Assembly (NCBI GenBank): GCA_946534455.1
Contig: CAMNCR010000080.1
Coordinates: 1 to 15,807 of the forward strand
Length of the DNA stretch: 15,807 bases
Reading direction: 5' to 3'
From: an uncultured Clostridia bacterium
Lineage (GTDB): Bacteria; Bacillota; Clostridia; Christensenellales; Aristaeellaceae
The notes beneath the pieces were generated by a model that was given only the letters and a program-made list of their open reading frames with translations, did not search any database and was not told the DNA's origin. Below, piece by piece: positions 5,492 through 12,901 of this stretch; position 1 is the stretch's first letter, and every line of letters starts with the position of its first letter. The position numbers and the translations under genes are program-made.

Positions 5492-6853
5492 ATGGCCCGC
5501 ATCAAGCATACGGATTCCGACATGACCCAGGGCAGCATCTGGAAGCACCTGGTGGAATTTGCGATTCCCATGGCCATCGGCCTGCTCTTCCAGCAGCTGT
5601 ATAACACGGTGGACACCCTGGTCGTGGGCAACTTTGTCTCCAAAGAAGCCCAGGCCGCCGTCGGCTCCACCGGCTCCATCATCAACACCGTGGTCGGCTT
5701 CTGCGCAGGCCTGGCCACCGGCGCCTCCGTCATCATTTCCCAGCGCTACGGCGCGCATGACCAGGAGGGCCTGCGCAAATCCGTGCATACCACCATCGCC
5801 GTCACCTTTCTGCTCAGCGTCGTCGCGACGGCCGTCGGCCTGCTCATCATCGATCCGATGCTCGCCTTCATGCAGACCCCGCCGGACGTCTGGAACGAGG
5901 CCCGGAGCTATCTGTCCATCTATTTCGCGGGCATCAGCGGCATCCTGTTCTATAATATGGGCAGCGGCATTCTCCGCGCCGTGGGGGATTCCAGGCGGCC
6001 CCTGCTGTTCCTGATTTTTTCCGCCCTGCTCAACACGGTGCTGGATCTGTTCTTTGTGCTCGCCCTGGGCATGAAGGTGGACGGCGTGGCGCTGGCCACG
6101 GTGCTGGCCCAGATCATCTCCGCCGTCGCCATTCTCGTCACCCTCAGCCGGGAGGAGGGCGCCTACGGCATCCGGTGGCGCCAGCTGGCCATCGACCGGG
6201 AGTCCCTGCGCAGCATTCTCCGCATCGGCCTGCCCTCCAGCATTCAGTCCGCCATCACCGCCTTTTCGAACGTCTTCGTGCAGTCCTATATCAATGCCTT
6301 CGGCTCCGCGTGCATGGCCGGCTATTCCGTCTACAGCAAGCTGGACGCCTTCGTGCTCATTCCCGTGCAGGCGCTGGCCATGTCCTCCACCACCATGGTG
6401 GGGCAGAACTGGGGCGCCTCCCTCCGCGAGCGTGCCCGGGCCAGCGTTTCCTCGGCCATCCAGCTGAGCCTGATTTCCACCGCGGTGCTGGGCGTTTCCG
6501 CCTTCATCGCCGCCCGCCAGCTGATCGGCCTGTTTTCGCCCGATCCGGAGGTGGTGTCCTACGGCGTCCGGTTCATCCAGATCGTGACCCCCTTCTATCT
6601 GACCATCTGCTTTAATCAGATCTACGCCGGCGCCCTGCGGGGCATCGGCGACGCCACGGCCCCGACGGTCATCATGCTCTGCTCCTTCGTGGTGTTCCGG
6701 CAGCTGTATCTGCTGGTGACCCGCCTGCTGAACATCGGCTTCATTTCCGTGGCCCTCGCCTATCCCATGGGCTGGATTCTCTGCTCCGTCCTGCTGGCCA
6801 TCCGGTACCGGCGCAGCGCCCTCTTCCGGCAGCCCGCCGGGGACGCCGCATAG
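5492..6853 (+). CDS. MATE family efflux transporter
   Basis: A 453-residue membrane exporter with two repeated MatE halves and about 12 membrane segments. It expels drugs or metabolites using a cation gradient. The first half carries PMAIGLLFQQLYNTVDTLVVGNFV (about 24-47, with GLLFQQLYNTVD the hallmark), the GSTGSIINTVVGFCAGLATGASVIISQ segment and RAVGDSRRP. The second half has IGLPSSIQSAITAFSNVFVQ and the matching ALRGIGDATAPT. GGAGG lies 6 nt before the ATG. It is the last gene of the plus-strand operon, 32 nt after ybaK, and is followed by a strong terminator. The transported compound cannot be told from sequence. Confidence 0.93.
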   Translation: MARIKHTDSDMTQGSIWKHLVEFAIPMAIGLLFQQLYNTVDTLVVGNFVSKEAQAAVGSTGSIINTVVGFCAGLATGASVIISQRYGAHDQEGLRKSVHTTIAVTFLLSVVATAVGLLIIDPMLAFMQTPPDVWNEARSYLSIYFAGISGILFYNMGSGILRAVGDSRRPLLFLIFSALLNTVLDLFFVLALGMKVDGVALATVLAQIISAVAILVTLSREEGAYGIRWRQLAIDRESLRSILRIGLPSSIQSAITAFSNVFVQSYINAFGSACMAGYSVYSKLDAFVLIPVQALAMSSTTMVGQNWGASLRERARASVSSAIQLSLISTAVLGVSAFIAARQLIGLFSPDPEVVSYGVRFIQIVTPFYLTICFNQIYAGALRGIGDATAPTVIMLCSFVVFRQLYLLVTRLLNIGFISVALAYPMGWILCSVLLAIRYRRSALFRQPAGDAA

Positions 6854-6885
6854 GTCCCGCGGGCCGTCCCGTTTCCCTTCAGACG

Positions 6886-6936
6886 CAAAAACACACGCGG
6901 AGCATCGTCCGGAACGATCTCCGCGTGTGTTTGTTT
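6886..6936. terminator. Bidirectional terminator between MATE and kinase genes
   Basis: ACACACGCGGAG (6891-6902) pairs perfectly with CTCCGCGTGTGT (6919-6930). After a bulged C (6903), ATCGT (6904-6908) pairs with ACGAT (6914-6918) around a 5-nt loop. The plus strand continues as TTGTTTG, and on the minus strand the stem is followed by TTTTTGCG (from the AAAAA at 6887-6891). It closes the plus-strand operon and the convergent sugar operon. Confidence 0.9.
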
Positions 6937-6954
6937 GCTTTCAGGTTTTCCGCG

Positions 6955-8424
6955 TCAGGCCATGGCCTTGCCGATGGCGTCCCGCCACTGCGCCAGCTTC
7001 CGCGTCCGCGTCTCCGCGTCCATCCCGGGCTCATACGCCTGATAGCGCAGCGCCCGCAGAACCGATTCGCCGTACAGCCCGGCGGAAATGCCCGCCATGC
7101 AGCCCGCCCCGATGCCGGACAGCTCCTCCGCCTCCGGGCAGGATACGGGGGTGCTCAGCAGATCGCTCTGGAACTGCATCAGGTAGCTGTTGCGCGTCGG
7201 GCCTCCGTCCACCCGCAGCAGCGGCAGGCGGATGTCCGTATCCTTTTCCATCGCCGCGATGACGTCATGAATCTGGAAGGCAATGCTTTCCAGGGCCGCC
7301 CGCACGATTTCGTTCCTTCCGGTGGTCCGGTTCATGCCGCAGATCAGCGCCCGGGCCTCGCTCCGCCAGTAGGGCGCTCCCAGGCCCGTAAAGGCGGGCA
7401 CCAGGCAGGTGGCGTCGGCGGGATTGGCCTGCCGGGCCAGCTCGCCGGTTTCCCCGGCGGAGGCAATCAGGCCCAGGCTGTCCTTCAGCCAGGTGATGAC
7501 CGCGCCGGTGTAGTTCAGGTTGCCCTCCATCACGTAGGTCACCCGGCCGCCGTATTTCCAGGCCAGGGAGGTCACCAGCCCGTTCCGGGAGGCGGTGAAC
7601 TCCGTGCCGATATTCATCATGATGCTCGAGCCCGTGCCGTAGGTCGCCTTGGTCATGCCGCGCTCCAGACAGCCGTGGCCAAACAGCGCCGCGTGGGAAT
7701 CCCCCAGCACGCCGCACACCGGGATGCCCTCCGGCAGCCATCCGCCCAGATCCGTTTTCCCGAACACCGCGTCGGAGTCCGTCACCTCGGGCAGATCCGC
7801 CGGATCCAGGCCGTAGGCCGCGCAGATTTCCGGATCCCAGGCCAGGGTATGCAGGTTGAACAGCTGCGTGCGGGAGGCGTTGGAATAGTCCGTCCGGTAG
7901 GCCCCGGTCAGCTTCCACACCAGCCATGCGTCCACCGTGCCCAGGCCCAGCCGGTGCTCCGCCGCCAGGGCGGCCGCCTCCGGCACGTTCCGCAGAATCC
8001 AGGCCATCTTGGCCGCGGGAAAATAGGGCGAAATCGGAATGCCCGTGCGCTCCCGCACCGCCTCGCCGATGCCGGTTTTCTCCACCTCCGCGCACACATC
8101 CGCGGCCCGCGCGCACTGCCACACGATCGCGTCGCACACAGGTTTCCCCGTGGTTCTGTCCCAGGCCACGGTGGTTTCCCGCTGGTTGCTGATGCCCATG
8201 CAGGCGATCTCCGCCGCGTCCACCCCCGCCTTTTCCGCGGCCATCCGGGCCACCTGCAGGGTGTTCCGGAAGATTTCCTCCGGATCATGGGAAACCCAGC
8301 CCGCCTCGTTGATGATCTGCCGATGGGGCAGGTCCGCCCGGGCCAGCAGCTTTCCCGCCTCGTCCAGGATCAGCGCCTTGGTTCCCTGGGTGCTCTGATC
8401 CACCGCCAGCACATATTTCGCCAT
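6955..8424 (-). CDS. FGGY-family carbohydrate kinase (glycerol-kinase-like; candidate apulose kinase)
   Basis: A 489-residue ATP-dependent sugar or polyol kinase. The ATP site is near the N-terminus (AVDQSTQGTKAL, residues 7-18). MGISNQRETTVAWDR (76-90) and GYGTGSSIM-like phosphate loop residues (TYGTGSS, 261-267) follow the glycerol-kinase pattern. R82, E83, Y134 and D242 line up with the substrate residues of GlpK, but the usual GDQQAALFG is GDSHAALFG (241-249), so the neighbour of the catalytic Asp is changed and glycerol is not assured. It is the last gene of the isomerase-transketolase operon: GGAGGG is 7 nt upstream and the ATG lies 3 nt after the transketolase stop. Phosphorylation of a ketose made by the isomerase and passed to the transketolase fits better than a glycerol role. 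General glycerol kinase remains the alternative. Confidence 0.87.
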   Translation of the reverse strand: MAKYVLAVDQSTQGTKALILDEAGKLLARADLPHRQIINEAGWVSHDPEEIFRNTLQVARMAAEKAGVDAAEIACMGISNQRETTVAWDRTTGKPVCDAIVWQCARAADVCAEVEKTGIGEAVRERTGIPISPYFPAAKMAWILRNVPEAAALAAEHRLGLGTVDAWLVWKLTGAYRTDYSNASRTQLFNLHTLAWDPEICAAYGLDPADLPEVTDSDAVFGKTDLGGWLPEGIPVCGVLGDSHAALFGHGCLERGMTKATYGTGSSIMMNIGTEFTASRNGLVTSLAWKYGGRVTYVMEGNLNYTGAVITWLKDSLGLIASAGETGELARQANPADATCLVPAFTGLGAPYWRSEARALICGMNRTTGRNEIVRAALESIAFQIHDVIAAMEKDTDIRLPLLRVDGGPTRNSYLMQFQSDLLSTPVSCPEAEELSGIGAGCMAGISAGLYGESVLRALRYQAYEPGMDAETRTRKLAQWRDAIGKAMA

Positions 8425-8427
8425 GGC

Positions 8428-9363
8428 TCAGCCCTCCAGCGCCTTCGCGACCGTCGCCGCGATGCCCTCCGCGTCCAGCCCGTAGTAATGGAACACCTCC
8501 GCGGAGGTGCCCGTGATCACGGGCGTATCCGGCAGGGCCAGGTTGATCACCCGCCGGGGATCGTGGGCGGAGATCACCTGCGCCACCATGGAGCCGAGGC
8601 CGCCGAAGGGGGCGTGCTCCTCCACCGTGACGATCAGGCGCTTGCCCTGCGCGGCCTTCAGCAGGCCCTCCTGATCCAGGGGCTTCACGCAGTACATGTC
8701 CAGCGCGCCGGTGGAAATGCCCCGGGCGTTCAGCAGCGCCGCGGCCTCCTGAATGGGCTTCACCATCTCGCCGCAGGCCACCAGCAGCACCTCCGTGCCC
8801 TCGCAAAGCACGGTGGCCCGGTCCATCTCAAAGGGAACGCAGCTCTCGTCGTAGACATCCTCGACCGGATTGCGGCCCAGGCGGATATAGGCGGTCTGAT
8901 CATCCTGCAGCAGCGCCTCGAACAGCTTCCGGGTCTGATGCCGGTCGCTGGGCAGGTACACGCGCATGCCGGGAATGGCGCTCATGGCGGCAATATCCTG
9001 GGCGGAATGATGCGTCATGCCCAGGGCGCCGTAGCTGACGCCGCCGGAGATGCCGATCAGCTTCACGTTCGTGCGGGAATAGGCGCAGTCCACCTTGCAC
9101 TGCTCGTAGCTGCGGGTGGTGATGAAGGAGGCGGGAGAAGCCGCGTAGGCCTTCTTGCCGCAGGACGCCAGCCCCGCCGCGATGGACACCAGGTTCTGCT
9201 CCGCGATGCCCACCTCCACAAACTGCTCCGGATAGGTCTCGGCAAACGAGGTCAGGGACGCGCTGCCCCGGCTGTCGCTGCACAGCACCACCACGTCCCG
9301 GTCCTTCGCGGCCGCCTCCTTCAGGACCTCGCACATGACGGCCCGGTTGGCAATCTTATTCAT
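8428..9363 (-). CDS. Transketolase, C-terminal subunit (split transketolase)
   Basis: A 311-residue protein with the pyrimidine-binding and C-terminal transketolase domains. The catalytic Glu that activates ThDP is E55 in FVEVGIAEQN (48-57). The pocket for the aminopyrimidine ring follows (SPASFITTRSYEQ, about 75-87), then THHSAQDIAAM and the C-terminal domain with TVEEHAPFGGLGS (about 242-254). It lacks the diphosphate-binding domain, which is encoded by the preceding gene. The ATG at 9363 overlaps that gene's end by 8 nt, so equal synthesis of the two subunits is likely. Such split transketolases occur in sugar-catabolic operons, including the apulose-4-phosphate transketolase pair AptAB. 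A DXS-like role is unlikely, because the other half is clearly transketolase. Confidence 0.9.
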   Translation of the reverse strand: MNKIANRAVMCEVLKEAAAKDRDVVVLCSDSRGSASLTSFAETYPEQFVEVGIAEQNLVSIAAGLASCGKKAYAASPASFITTRSYEQCKVDCAYSRTNVKLIGISGGVSYGALGMTHHSAQDIAAMSAIPGMRVYLPSDRHQTRKLFEALLQDDQTAYIRLGRNPVEDVYDESCVPFEMDRATVLCEGTEVLLVACGEMVKPIQEAAALLNARGISTGALDMYCVKPLDQEGLLKAAQGKRLIVTVEEHAPFGGLGSMVAQVISAHDPRRVINLALPDTPVITGTSAEVFHYYGLDAEGIAATVAKALEG

Positions 9364-10186
9364 GTTCCAGCGCCTCCTTGCGTTCTTTCAGTTCTCTGGA
9401 AATGGCGGCATATTCTTCGGCATTGGGCAGGTGATGGTGCCAGGACGCCTTGTTCTCCATGAGGCTGGCGCCCTTTCCCTTCACCGTGTTGGCGATGATC
9501 AGCGTGGGCTTTCCCCTGGTCCGCTCCGCCTCGTCCAGGGCCGCGTTCAGCTGCTCCACGTCGTTGCCGTCCGCCACGTCGATCACGTGCCAGTCAAAGG
9601 CGGCAAAGCGGGCATGCAGGTCATGGTGCCCCATCACATCCTCCGTGTTGCCGGAAATCTGCAGATGGTTGCGGTCGATGATGGCGCAGAGGTGATCCAG
9701 CCTGTAGTGCCCCGCGGCCATGGCGCCTTCCCACACGGAGCCCTCCGCCAGCTCGCCGTCGCCCATGAGGGTATACACCCGGTAATCGCGCCCGTCCATC
9801 CGGCCGGCCAGCGCCATGCCCACGCATACGCTCAGGCCATGGCCCAGGGAGCCGCTGTTCATCTCGATGCCGGGCAGGGTATTGTGCGGATGCCCGATGT
9901 ATTCGCTGCCGAAGCGGGAAAACTGCGCCTTCACCTCTTCGATATCCAGGAAGCCCCGGTCCGCCAGCACGGCATACAGGGTCTCCACGCAGTGCCCCTT
10001 GCTGAGCACGAAGCGGTCCCGGTCCGGATCCTTCTGCTTTTCGGGCGAAACGTTCATGCGGCTGTAGAGCGTCAGCATGATCTCCATGCTGCTCATGTCC
10101 CCGCCGATATGTCCGCCCCCGCCGGACACGATGATGTCCAGCACGTCCTGGCGCAAATCATAGGCCTTCACTGCTAATGCATTCAT
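9356..10186 (-). CDS. Transketolase, N-terminal subunit (split transketolase)
   Basis: A 276-residue diphosphate-binding half of transketolase. It has the GGGGHIGGDMSS motif with His26, SKGH (62-65), the GDGELAEGSVWE motif (142-153) that binds Mg-ThDP, and its partner Asn173 in IIDRNHLQISGN. The C-terminal third includes NTVKGKG. Together with the next gene it reconstitutes a whole transketolase of about 590 residues. The start is ATG 10186, with GGAGAGGG about 9 nt upstream. The 56-nt gap to the isomerase stop holds no terminator, so it is the second gene of the operon. The enzyme moves a two-carbon ketol unit between sugar phosphates; the donor here is probably the product of the linked isomerase and kinase. 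Confidence 0.9.
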   Translation of the reverse strand: MNALAVKAYDLRQDVLDIIVSGGGGHIGGDMSSMEIMLTLYSRMNVSPEKQKDPDRDRFVLSKGHCVETLYAVLADRGFLDIEEVKAQFSRFGSEYIGHPHNTLPGIEMNSGSLGHGLSVCVGMALAGRMDGRDYRVYTLMGDGELAEGSVWEGAMAAGHYRLDHLCAIIDRNHLQISGNTEDVMGHHDLHARFAAFDWHVIDVADGNDVEQLNAALDEAERTRGKPTLIIANTVKGKGASLMENKASWHHHLPNAEEYAAISRELKERKEALEHE

Positions 10187-10242
10187 TTTCTCAAACCCTC
10201 TCCGTTTTCCTGTCGTCGTTCCTTCCCCGCTCCGCGCCGGGC

Positions 10243-11667
10243 TCAGACCTCGTCAAACACCACGTCTTCCCCATGCAGGTAGGCCTTGACCTTGTCCTCA
10301 ATGGGATCATAGAGGTCCGGCTTCACGCCGATGTACTTGCAGGCTTCGTACACCACCGGCACCACGTCCCCGTGGATCGCCGCCACATGGTGGATATAGG
10401 GTCCCTCGACCACCTTGGCCTCCAGCCGCTTCAGGTTGTTGACCTCGACCCAGACATAGGTGCCGCGGGTCCACGGGCCCTCGATGCCCCGGGCATGGCC
10501 CAGCAGAATGCTGTATTCTCCCTCGTCGCCGTCAAAGCGCACCAGGCTCATGGGCCCATGCTTGGCCTCGGCGGAAATCGCGCCGTTTTCCGGGAACGCG
10601 ACGGGCACGCAGATGGTGGGCTTCTCCTTCGCCACGGAGATCGGCCAGGGGCCGCAGTGCTGCAGCAGCTCGCCGTTGTCGTTGTCCGGATGGCGCACCG
10701 TCCAGTCCGAGAACATCACCCGGCGCTCGTTCATGGACGCGGCCTCGGCGATCAGCTGGGAAATGGCCCCGTGGATGTCCGTCTCGCAGACCACCGGAAT
10801 GCCCTCCTCGTTCAGCAGGCTGTTGGCGGCGCAGGGCATGATATGAATCTCATCCTGCAGCGCGTTCCAGCACTGGATGGCAATCGCGTTGCAGCCGTAC
10901 TTGTCCGCCAGGGACTTCATGGCCACCTTCAGCTCCGCCACATTGGCCAGATAGGGCGCCTCGATCTTGCAGGTCATGTTCTCCCGGCAGTAGGCGACGA
11001 CCTTTTCCACCTCGGTCTTCTCCTCCCGCCATTTCTTCATCTCGGCATAAAGCTCCGGCAGCGGAATCGGCGCCAGCTGGATGTTGAACTTCTCCAGCAG
11101 CTCGCCCTCGTTGCACATCGTGGACCAGAAGTCGAAGGGCCGGGGGCCGATCTGCAGAATCCGCGTGTGACGGAACACCTTCACCACGTTGCACACGGCC
11201 AGGAAATCCCGGATGCCCCGCTCAAACTCCGGATCCTCCAGGTTGCAGTTGTTCATGTAGGTAAAGGGCACCCGGAAGCGGCGCAGCACCTTGCCCGTGG
11301 CAAACAGGCCGCACTGGCTGTCCCGCAGGCGCATGCCGTTGGCGTCGGGCCGCTCGTCCCGCGGGCCCCACAGCAGCACGGGCACGTTCAGCGCCTTGGC
11401 CAGGCGCGCGCACTCGTATTCCGTGCCGAAGTTGGCATGGGGCAGGAACAGGCCGTCCACCTTTTCCCGCTGGAACTTGGCAATGATCTTCTCCAGGCCC
11501 GCGTCGTCGTACAGCAGACCTTCCTCATTGATGTCGTCAATATCCACAAAGTCGATGTTCAGCTCGCGAAGCCTCTTCGCGGTCAGCTTCCGGTATTCCA
11601 CGGCTGCCGGTGCGCTGAAAATGGCCCGGCGGGTAGGGGCAAAGCCAATTTTGATGCGTGCAGTCAT
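10243..11667 (-). CDS. L-fucose/L-arabinose isomerase-family protein (candidate D-apiose isomerase)
   Basis: A 474-residue aldose-ketose isomerase-family protein. The start is ATG 11667, which has GGAGGG 6 nt upstream; the longer in-frame start at 11703 lies on the promoter and was rejected. The N-terminal half shows the family's Rossmann-like pattern (VDGLFLPHANFGTE, NVPVLLWGPRDERPD, ILQIGPRPFDF). The C-terminal half has PVVCETDIHGAISQ (291-304) and MFSDW (318-322), whose E295 and D321 are candidates for the metal ligands, and a late HHVAAIHGD. No clear match tells the sugar. It is the first gene of the operon with the split transketolase and kinase. The set isomerase, kinase and two-subunit transketolase is that of the D-apiose pathway. 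Sulfoquinovose isomerase is another thought, but it would not need the kinase. Confidence 0.8.
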   Translation of the reverse strand: MTARIKIGFAPTRRAIFSAPAAVEYRKLTAKRLRELNIDFVDIDDINEEGLLYDDAGLEKIIAKFQREKVDGLFLPHANFGTEYECARLAKALNVPVLLWGPRDERPDANGMRLRDSQCGLFATGKVLRRFRVPFTYMNNCNLEDPEFERGIRDFLAVCNVVKVFRHTRILQIGPRPFDFWSTMCNEGELLEKFNIQLAPIPLPELYAEMKKWREEKTEVEKVVAYCRENMTCKIEAPYLANVAELKVAMKSLADKYGCNAIAIQCWNALQDEIHIMPCAANSLLNEEGIPVVCETDIHGAISQLIAEAASMNERRVMFSDWTVRHPDNDNGELLQHCGPWPISVAKEKPTICVPVAFPENGAISAEAKHGPMSLVRFDGDEGEYSILLGHARGIEGPWTRGTYVWVEVNNLKRLEAKVVEGPYIHHVAAIHGDVVPVVYEACKYIGVKPDLYDPIEDKVKAYLHGEDVVFDEV

Positions 11668-11698
11668 ATTCAACCCTCCTGTGATAATCTCTACCCGC

Positions 11699-11727
11699 AT
11701 CATATTCGCCGGAAAACTAAATCACAA
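11699..11727 (-). promoter_or_regulatory. Promoter of the isomerase-transketolase-kinase operon
   Basis: On the minus strand TTGTGA (11727-11722), a 17-bp spacer and TATGAT (11704-11699). Transcription would start near 11692, 25 nt before the isomerase ATG. The -35 box overlaps the perfect palindrome at 11725-11737. Confidence 0.72.
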
Positions 11728-11763
11728 TAATTTATTGAGTAAGAATTGACTAAATTTGCTCAA
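11725..11763. promoter_or_regulatory. Candidate LacI-family operators in the divergent intergenic region
   Basis: Two palindromes sit between the divergent promoters. CAATAATTTATTG (11725-11737) is perfect and covers the -35 of the minus-strand promoter. TTGACTAAATTTGCTCAA (11746-11763) is an 18-bp imperfect palindrome, TTGAnnAAATTTnnTCAA, over the -35 and spacer of the plus-strand promoter. TTGAGTAAGAA and TTGACTAAATT also repeat directly at an 11-bp period (one helical turn). This is consistent with a regulator that represses both directions, including its own gene. The usual central CG of LacI operators is absent. Confidence 0.5.
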
Positions 11764-11774
11764 TCCGGTATACT
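11746..11774 (+). promoter_or_regulatory. Promoter of the LacI-family regulator and GH2 genes
   Basis: TTGACT (11746-11751), 17-bp spacer, TATACT (11769-11774). Transcription would start near 11781, about 24 nt before the ATG. The 18-bp palindrome lies over its -35 and spacer, which suggests autoregulation. Confidence 0.75.
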
Positions 11775-11804
11775 TTTCTCATCTAAAAAACCGAGGTGAT
11801 ACAG

Positions 11805-12827
11805 ATGGCCATCACTGCCAAGGCGCTGGCCGCCGAGCTGGGTCTTTCCGAATCCGCTGTTTCCCTGGCCCTCAACAACAAACCCGGCGTGAGCCGGGAA
11901 ACGCGCAGGCGCGTGGTCGAAGCGGCCAAGGCGCACGGGTATGATTTTTCCAGAAGGAACTACAACGAGTACCGGAAAAAGGGCACCATCTGCTTCGCCG
12001 TCTATAAGAAAAGCGGCGCCGTGGTCAACGATACGCCCTTCTTCTCCGCCCTGACGGACGGCGTCAGCACCACCTGCCGCAAGAACGGATACGAGTGCAT
12101 CATCCGCTACCTCTATGAGGACGACGATCTGGAGGATCAGATTTATTCCCTGGGCGAAACCCGGTTCTCGGGCATCATCGTGCTGGCCACCGAGATGGAG
12201 GAAAGCACCCTCGCCCGCTTTGACCGGCTCCAGGCGCCCCTGGTCTTCCTGGACGCCTATTTCGAGAATCCCAAATATAATTTCATCCTCATCAACAACA
12301 TCCAGGGCGCCTTCACCGCCACCCAGTATCTGATCCGGAAATGCCGCTGCCAGCCGGGCTATCTGCGCTCCGCCTATCCGATCAGCAACTTCGAGCAGCG
12401 GGCCGACGGGTTCTATAAGGCCATCCGGGCCGCCGGCATGTCCACGGCGAAATCCTCCGTCCTCCGCCTCTCCCCTTCCCAGGAGGGGGCCTATGAGGAT
12501 ATGAAAAGCCTGCTGGCCGCCGGGGAAAAGCCCGCCGCCTGCTATTTCGCCGACAACGATCTCATCGCCTTCGGCGCCATGAAGGCCCTGATGGAGGCCG
12601 GCTACCGCATTCCCCAGGATGTTTCCATCATCGGCTTTGACGATCTGCCCGCCTGCGAATACGTCAGTCCGACCCTGACCACCGTCATGGTGCCCAAGTT
12701 CTTCCTGGGGCAGACGGCCGCCTTCCGCGTCCTTCAGCTGCTGGAGGGAGGCGAGCAGCAGCCCCTCAAGATTGAGGTGTTCACCCAGCTGATCCGGCGC
12801 AAAAGCGTCGCCTCGATGCCCGGCTGA
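11805..12827 (+). CDS. LacI-family transcriptional regulator
   Basis: A 340-residue repressor-type regulator of the sugar locus. The N-terminus is a LacI helix-turn-helix with hinge: ITAKALAAELGLSESAVSLALNN (3-25), then KPGVSRETRRRVVEAAKAHGY. The rest is a sugar-binding periplasmic-protein-like domain, including FSGIIVLAT, ACYFADNDLIAFGAMKAL and VSIIGFDDLPACEYVSPTLTTV. The ATG at 11805 was chosen over a GTG at 11796, because GAGG lies 8 nt upstream of the ATG and the HTH then begins at residue 3. It is divergent from the isomerase operon and followed by the GH2 gene after 74 nt. Palindromes over both promoters are the likely operators. The effector is probably a sugar or intermediate of the linked pathway. 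Confidence 0.92.
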   Translation: MAITAKALAAELGLSESAVSLALNNKPGVSRETRRRVVEAAKAHGYDFSRRNYNEYRKKGTICFAVYKKSGAVVNDTPFFSALTDGVSTTCRKNGYECIIRYLYEDDDLEDQIYSLGETRFSGIIVLATEMEESTLARFDRLQAPLVFLDAYFENPKYNFILINNIQGAFTATQYLIRKCRCQPGYLRSAYPISNFEQRADGFYKAIRAAGMSTAKSSVLRLSPSQEGAYEDMKSLLAAGEKPAACYFADNDLIAFGAMKALMEAGYRIPQDVSIIGFDDLPACEYVSPTLTTVMVPKFFLGQTAAFRVLQLLEGGEQQPLKIEVFTQLIRRKSVASMPG

Positions 12828-12901
12828 CGGCTTCCCGAGGCCGCGCCTCCTCCCCTTCTGAAAGAAAAAAGCCCCCAACCCATTGACAGGAGCTGAAGAG
12901 C

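Noticed and set aside
6925..9462. 845-codon plus-strand open frame
   Set aside because: It is the antisense shadow of the kinase and transketolase genes; the product is His/Arg/Gly-rich with no recognisable domain and no ribosome site.
11668..11703. Longer start of the isomerase at 11703
   Set aside because: It sits on the -10 box and upstream of the predicted transcript start; ATG 11667 has GGAGGG at the proper distance.
12883..12888. TTGACA as a -35 box for a separate GH2 promoter
   Set aside because: No -10-like sequence follows at 16-18 bp (AAAGAC at the expected place), and the GH2 ATG is only 13 nt away. It is more likely chance within the ribosome-site region.
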